DNA of 64,000 nucleotides from positions 62,001-126,000 of the forward strand of contig JAKMXF010000297.1 of NCBI GenBank assembly GCA_024704765.1. Reading direction: 5' to 3'. The translations under genes and the position numbers were made by a program. The notes below the pieces were generated by a model. It made no database searches. It had not been told where the DNA came from and saw only the letters and a program-made list of their open reading frames with translations. The stretch is from Oopsacas minuta (lineage: Eukaryota; Porifera; Hexactinellida; Lyssacinosida; Leucopsacidae). Below are positions 61,231 through 64,000 of the stretch, piece by piece. Positions within the stretch are counted from its first letter, which is position 1; the number at the start of each line of letters is the position of its first letter.

Positions 61231-61822
61231 TTATATGTTGTTTTTATTAATACAATGTAAATACGGATAATAGTCCATCTTTGTTATTTTCTTTGTATTA
61301 ATTATTCATTCATTGCAAGCGTATGTGTTGTTTATGTTGTGGAAGATGGTGTCAATTCGCCTACATCTTCCACAACATTTATTATACTTGCTACTAGCTC
61401 ATTAAGTAATTAATTGGTAATATTGTTTGGTGGGGCTGTAAGATTTAATGCAACTATCCAGTTAGCAATTTTAATAATAATAATAATAATATGTTGTATC
61501 ATACATAGCATTTATATATTTACACAAATTATCTTTCTGTGCCTGATACAGAAGGTAACCATTGTGGGATGTTGTTGAACAGCTAACTCATGTTGTGAAG
61601 CAACTTAGCAGCGAAGCGCACTAGTATTTTATAGAATAAGATACAATTGATACAATATTCCTCAGGGGAACGTACCAACAATCAGCTTCATCAGTCTATA
61701 TGAGAATAAGATGATAAAACTAGTAAATTATCAGAGATTATTACTTCATAATAACAATCACCAATACTTACATTGATATTTACGATTGTATTATACAGCT
61801 GTTAGTATTATATCACTTATTT

Positions 61823-63355
61823 ATGTTACTTTATAGTAACATGTTCAGAAAGGCCCCTCACATGACATCACTTCTCCATAAATCCTACTTGCATTCTATG
61901 CGTACCTCTATCACCCTCCCCCCTGAGTATACATTAAAGAATTCTATAACTATTCATCCACAAAAACTATCTAATCCCGAAGTATCTACTTTAAATAATG
62001 GACTTAAAGTTGTTTCCATGGAATGCTACGGTCCAATCAGCTCTATAGGCCTTTTCATTAAAGCAGGTCCTCGATTTGATGTGTTCTACCCTTCCGGAAC
62101 TTCTCATCTTATCAGCAAACTGGCTTTCCTTAGCACAAATAAATACGAGAGTAGAGAGCGGATTTTAGAAGTGTTAGAGCCAACAGGAAGTGTAACTGAC
62201 TGTCAGATGGGCAGGGAAGAGATGATATACAAATTGATGGGATATAGGGACCAGATAGAGATAATGGCAGAGGTTCTGTCAGAAGTTGTATTTCGTCCTC
62301 GTATCACTCTTGAGGAGATAGAAAAAGCGCGGAACCTTGTTCTTAACGACTTAAAGACATTTAGTATGAATCCAGACATGGAGCCTCTCCTTACTGATTA
62401 CACATATGCATCTGCTTACAGTTTGAATACAGTAGGGCTTCCATCAGTATGTCCTGAGGGAGGTGTCTCTCAGATCAGGAGAGAACATATCCTATGGTAT
62501 CTCTCTGCACACTATCGTCCAAACAGGATTGTGCTAGCTGGATTGGGTATTTCACACAGTGCTTTGCTGGACATTGCAGGGAAGTACTTTGAACAGCCAG
62601 AGGTCTCTTGGGGAGAAGCTAAAGATGAACCGGACGAATCTATAGCTCAATATACTGGGGGTGAAATTAGAATCGAGAGGAATTTACCTCCAGTAATCGG
62701 TCCTAATCCCTTACCTAATCTAGCATACTTTACTATTACTTCAGAATGTGTTTCTTACGAACATCCGTTATTCTTTGCTTATGCTGTCCTCGATATAATG
62801 ATGGGCGGAGGATCGTCCTTTTCCGCAGGAGGACCTGGTAAAGGAATGTACTCCCGTCTCTACGCTAACGTTATGAATTACTACACATTTGTATATTCTG
62901 CTCAATCAATGCTTCATATTCATGGAGATACTGGTATATATTCTCTCTATGGATCTGTTCCACATGAGTTCTCAAACAAATTATGTCAAATATTGATTGA
63001 GGAAATGAAAAGGTTATCACAGCTCCCTGGTCACGAGGAGTTGAGTAGAGCCAAGAAAATGCTTCAATCAAATATGTTAATGAATCTAGAATCACATGTA
63101 ATTATGTTTGAAGATCTGGGAAGACAAATATTAGTTCACGATAGATATCACAACGCTAAGGAACTTTATGAACGACTAGAAAATGTTACTAGCCTGCAAA
63201 TAGTTGAAGCAGGGGAGAAGTTACTTGAAGGTAAGCTTAGCATGGTAGCTGTTGGTAAGCTTGATTTGATCCCAAGTCTGGAGGAGGTGGAACAAGTATT
63301 GCACAATTCTAAGAAGCGATTAGACAGTTCGAACAGATTCAAGATATTCTCATGA
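61823..63355 (+). CDS. PMPCA: Mitochondrial processing peptidase subunit alpha
   Basis: Single exon, 510 residues (human 525). The N terminus is a presequence without acidic residues (FRKAPHMTSLLHKSYLHSMR). The start may be Met1 (61823) or Met7 (61841); TTTATAG just before the latter could be an acceptor. M16-type fold: VSTLNNGLKVVSMECYGPIS, FIKAGPRFD, GTSHLISKLAFLSTNKYES, where the HxxEH zinc motif of the beta subunit is absent as expected for alpha. FSMNPDMEPLLTDYTYASAY, NTVGLPSVCP, NRIVLAGLG follow, and the substrate-binding Gly-rich loop MMGGGSSFSAGGPGKGMYSR (about 328-347) is intact. It cleaves presequences in the matrix together with PMPCB. Confidence 0.95.
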   Translation: MLLYSNMFRKAPHMTSLLHKSYLHSMRTSITLPPEYTLKNSITIHPQKLSNPEVSTLNNGLKVVSMECYGPISSIGLFIKAGPRFDVFYPSGTSHLISKLAFLSTNKYESRERILEVLEPTGSVTDCQMGREEMIYKLMGYRDQIEIMAEVLSEVVFRPRITLEEIEKARNLVLNDLKTFSMNPDMEPLLTDYTYASAYSLNTVGLPSVCPEGGVSQIRREHILWYLSAHYRPNRIVLAGLGISHSALLDIAGKYFEQPEVSWGEAKDEPDESIAQYTGGEIRIERNLPPVIGPNPLPNLAYFTITSECVSYEHPLFFAYAVLDIMMGGGSSFSAGGPGKGMYSRLYANVMNYYTFVYSAQSMLHIHGDTGIYSLYGSVPHEFSNKLCQILIEEMKRLSQLPGHEELSRAKKMLQSNMLMNLESHVIMFEDLGRQILVHDRYHNAKELYERLENVTSLQIVEAGEKLLEGKLSMVAVGKLDLIPSLEEVEQVLHNSKKRLDSSNRFKIFS

Positions 63356-64000
63356 TGAATATTGTATTTTAGGTTAAGTTTCGGTAAAGCAATTTATTTA
63401 ATTAAAATATATCAATTCGAATGAATAGTATTTGAGCTGAGACTTTTGGCTGCAGATTATCTCTTATGGACACAAGTATGTTTCCACAAACATCATTAAA
63501 TTATAGTATATACCTTAGGCTAGATGCAAATTAAGAATAACATTTAGTGATTTTCTGGTATCCTATTGTTTAGAATTGTTATTTCGCTGTTCAAAGAATT
63601 ACTGAATTTCAGAGGTATAGCCAATGTGATGTTGTGGTGCTGTAAGCCAGTAGCATTATCATGTTGTATTGCCACATCATTTTGTAAGCACGCAATAATT
63701 AGCATTAAAAACCGACACAAGCCACGGCATATTCAGGATAATTATCAATGATTACACCACCGTTAAGCTTGTTCATTAGGTGGTATCCATTCCTCGAATT
63801 CAATTTATGCCCCAAGTATGCTATAAAGTTATTTATAGTGCAGAGCCCACTGTAGTGACTCTCAAAAAGTATGTAAGTACCCCAGGACACCTGACAAGGT
63901 TTTCTTGCATTATCGATATTTAATTTAAGCATTTATCCTCTATTCAATCCGTATTTCTTCAAATCAGCTGGATTCTAGCAGTTTCTTGTTAATGAAATCG
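63356..64000. other. PMPCA 3' region to window end, no gene seen
   Basis: AT-rich. A short imperfect palindrome ACCACCGTTAAGC...GGTGGT lies at about 63756-63784. The two short reading frames in this stretch overlap on opposite strands and lack domains. Confidence 0.4.

Larger units (their letters stand above)
59783..61822. other. 2-kb intergenic region with several repeat elements
   Basis: It lies between divergent DCTD and PMPCA. Contains a mariner/pogo-like end (60102-60129), a small perfect-looking MITE (60496-60607), a second copy of the 8151 family (61156-61230), an ATTATT-type tract near 61017-61030 and a TAA-rich tract near 61474-61491. A 17-base inverted pair GTGGAAGATG...CATCTTCCAC lies at 61339-61371. 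No protein gene seen. Confidence 0.55.

Overview
This is a eukaryotic, almost certainly animal, nuclear genome window. It is AT-rich and compact, with about 27 protein-coding genes in 64 kb, spliceosomal introns (GT...AG, mostly 45-125 bases) and standard stop codons. Animal-type families (basigin-like Ig protein, RING/B-box TRIM protein, two-pore K+ channel, PAQR receptor, ECT2, NEK6/7 kinase, axonemal dynein light intermediate chain) rule out fungi and plants. Many large genes are single uninterrupted exons (IP3 receptor about 8.1 kb, POLQ about 5.6 kb, ECT2 2.6 kb). This suggests a compact, intron-poor, possibly early-branching animal such as a sponge, but the sequence alone does not fix the phylum.

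Layout. 1-8100 is a minus-strand block: glycyl-tRNA synthetase (3' end beyond the window), DNALI1, CHORDC1, COG5 and a 55-residue NZF zinc-finger protein. 8.1-9.7 kb is repeat-rich. From 9.7 to 32.3 kb all genes are on the plus strand: IP3 receptor, a coiled-coil orphan, a BTB-WD40 protein (SHKBP1/KCTD3 type), a basic orphan, mitochondrial ribosomal protein bL33m (52 residues), an Efg1-type rRNA-processing protein, a basigin-like Ig protein, PAAF1 with a NEK6/7 kinase inside its intron, ASNSD1 and a TRIM protein. From 32.6 to 35.7 kb lies a seven-exon RG-rich mRNA-export adaptor whose large intron holds an antisense multi-pass membrane protein. 35.7-39.7 kb is a gene desert with simple repeats, GC-rich hairpins and transposon ends. 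Then follow a small membrane protein, a K2P channel, a PAQR receptor, SNAPC4 (ten exons) with the whole POLQ gene inside one intron, a small Pro-rich orphan, BIN3, ECT2, dCMP deaminase (minus) and mitochondrial processing peptidase alpha. 59.8-61.8 kb is another repeat-bearing gap.

Most genes are unrelated housekeeping functions: translation, proteasome assembly, Golgi trafficking, snRNA transcription, DNA repair, cytokinesis. The striking organisational feature is gene-in-intron nesting, seen three times (NEK in PAAF1, an antisense membrane protein in the export adaptor, POLQ in SNAPC4). The striking molecular feature is an otherwise canonical IP3 receptor that lacks the GGGVGD selectivity filter and has a shortened ligand-binding loop. 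Three short or split coding features were found by reading the DNA rather than from long ORFs: the NZF protein, bL33m, and a UAP56-binding motif split across a 16-base first coding exon. All family names rest on recognised motifs and remembered family sequences; no database search was run.
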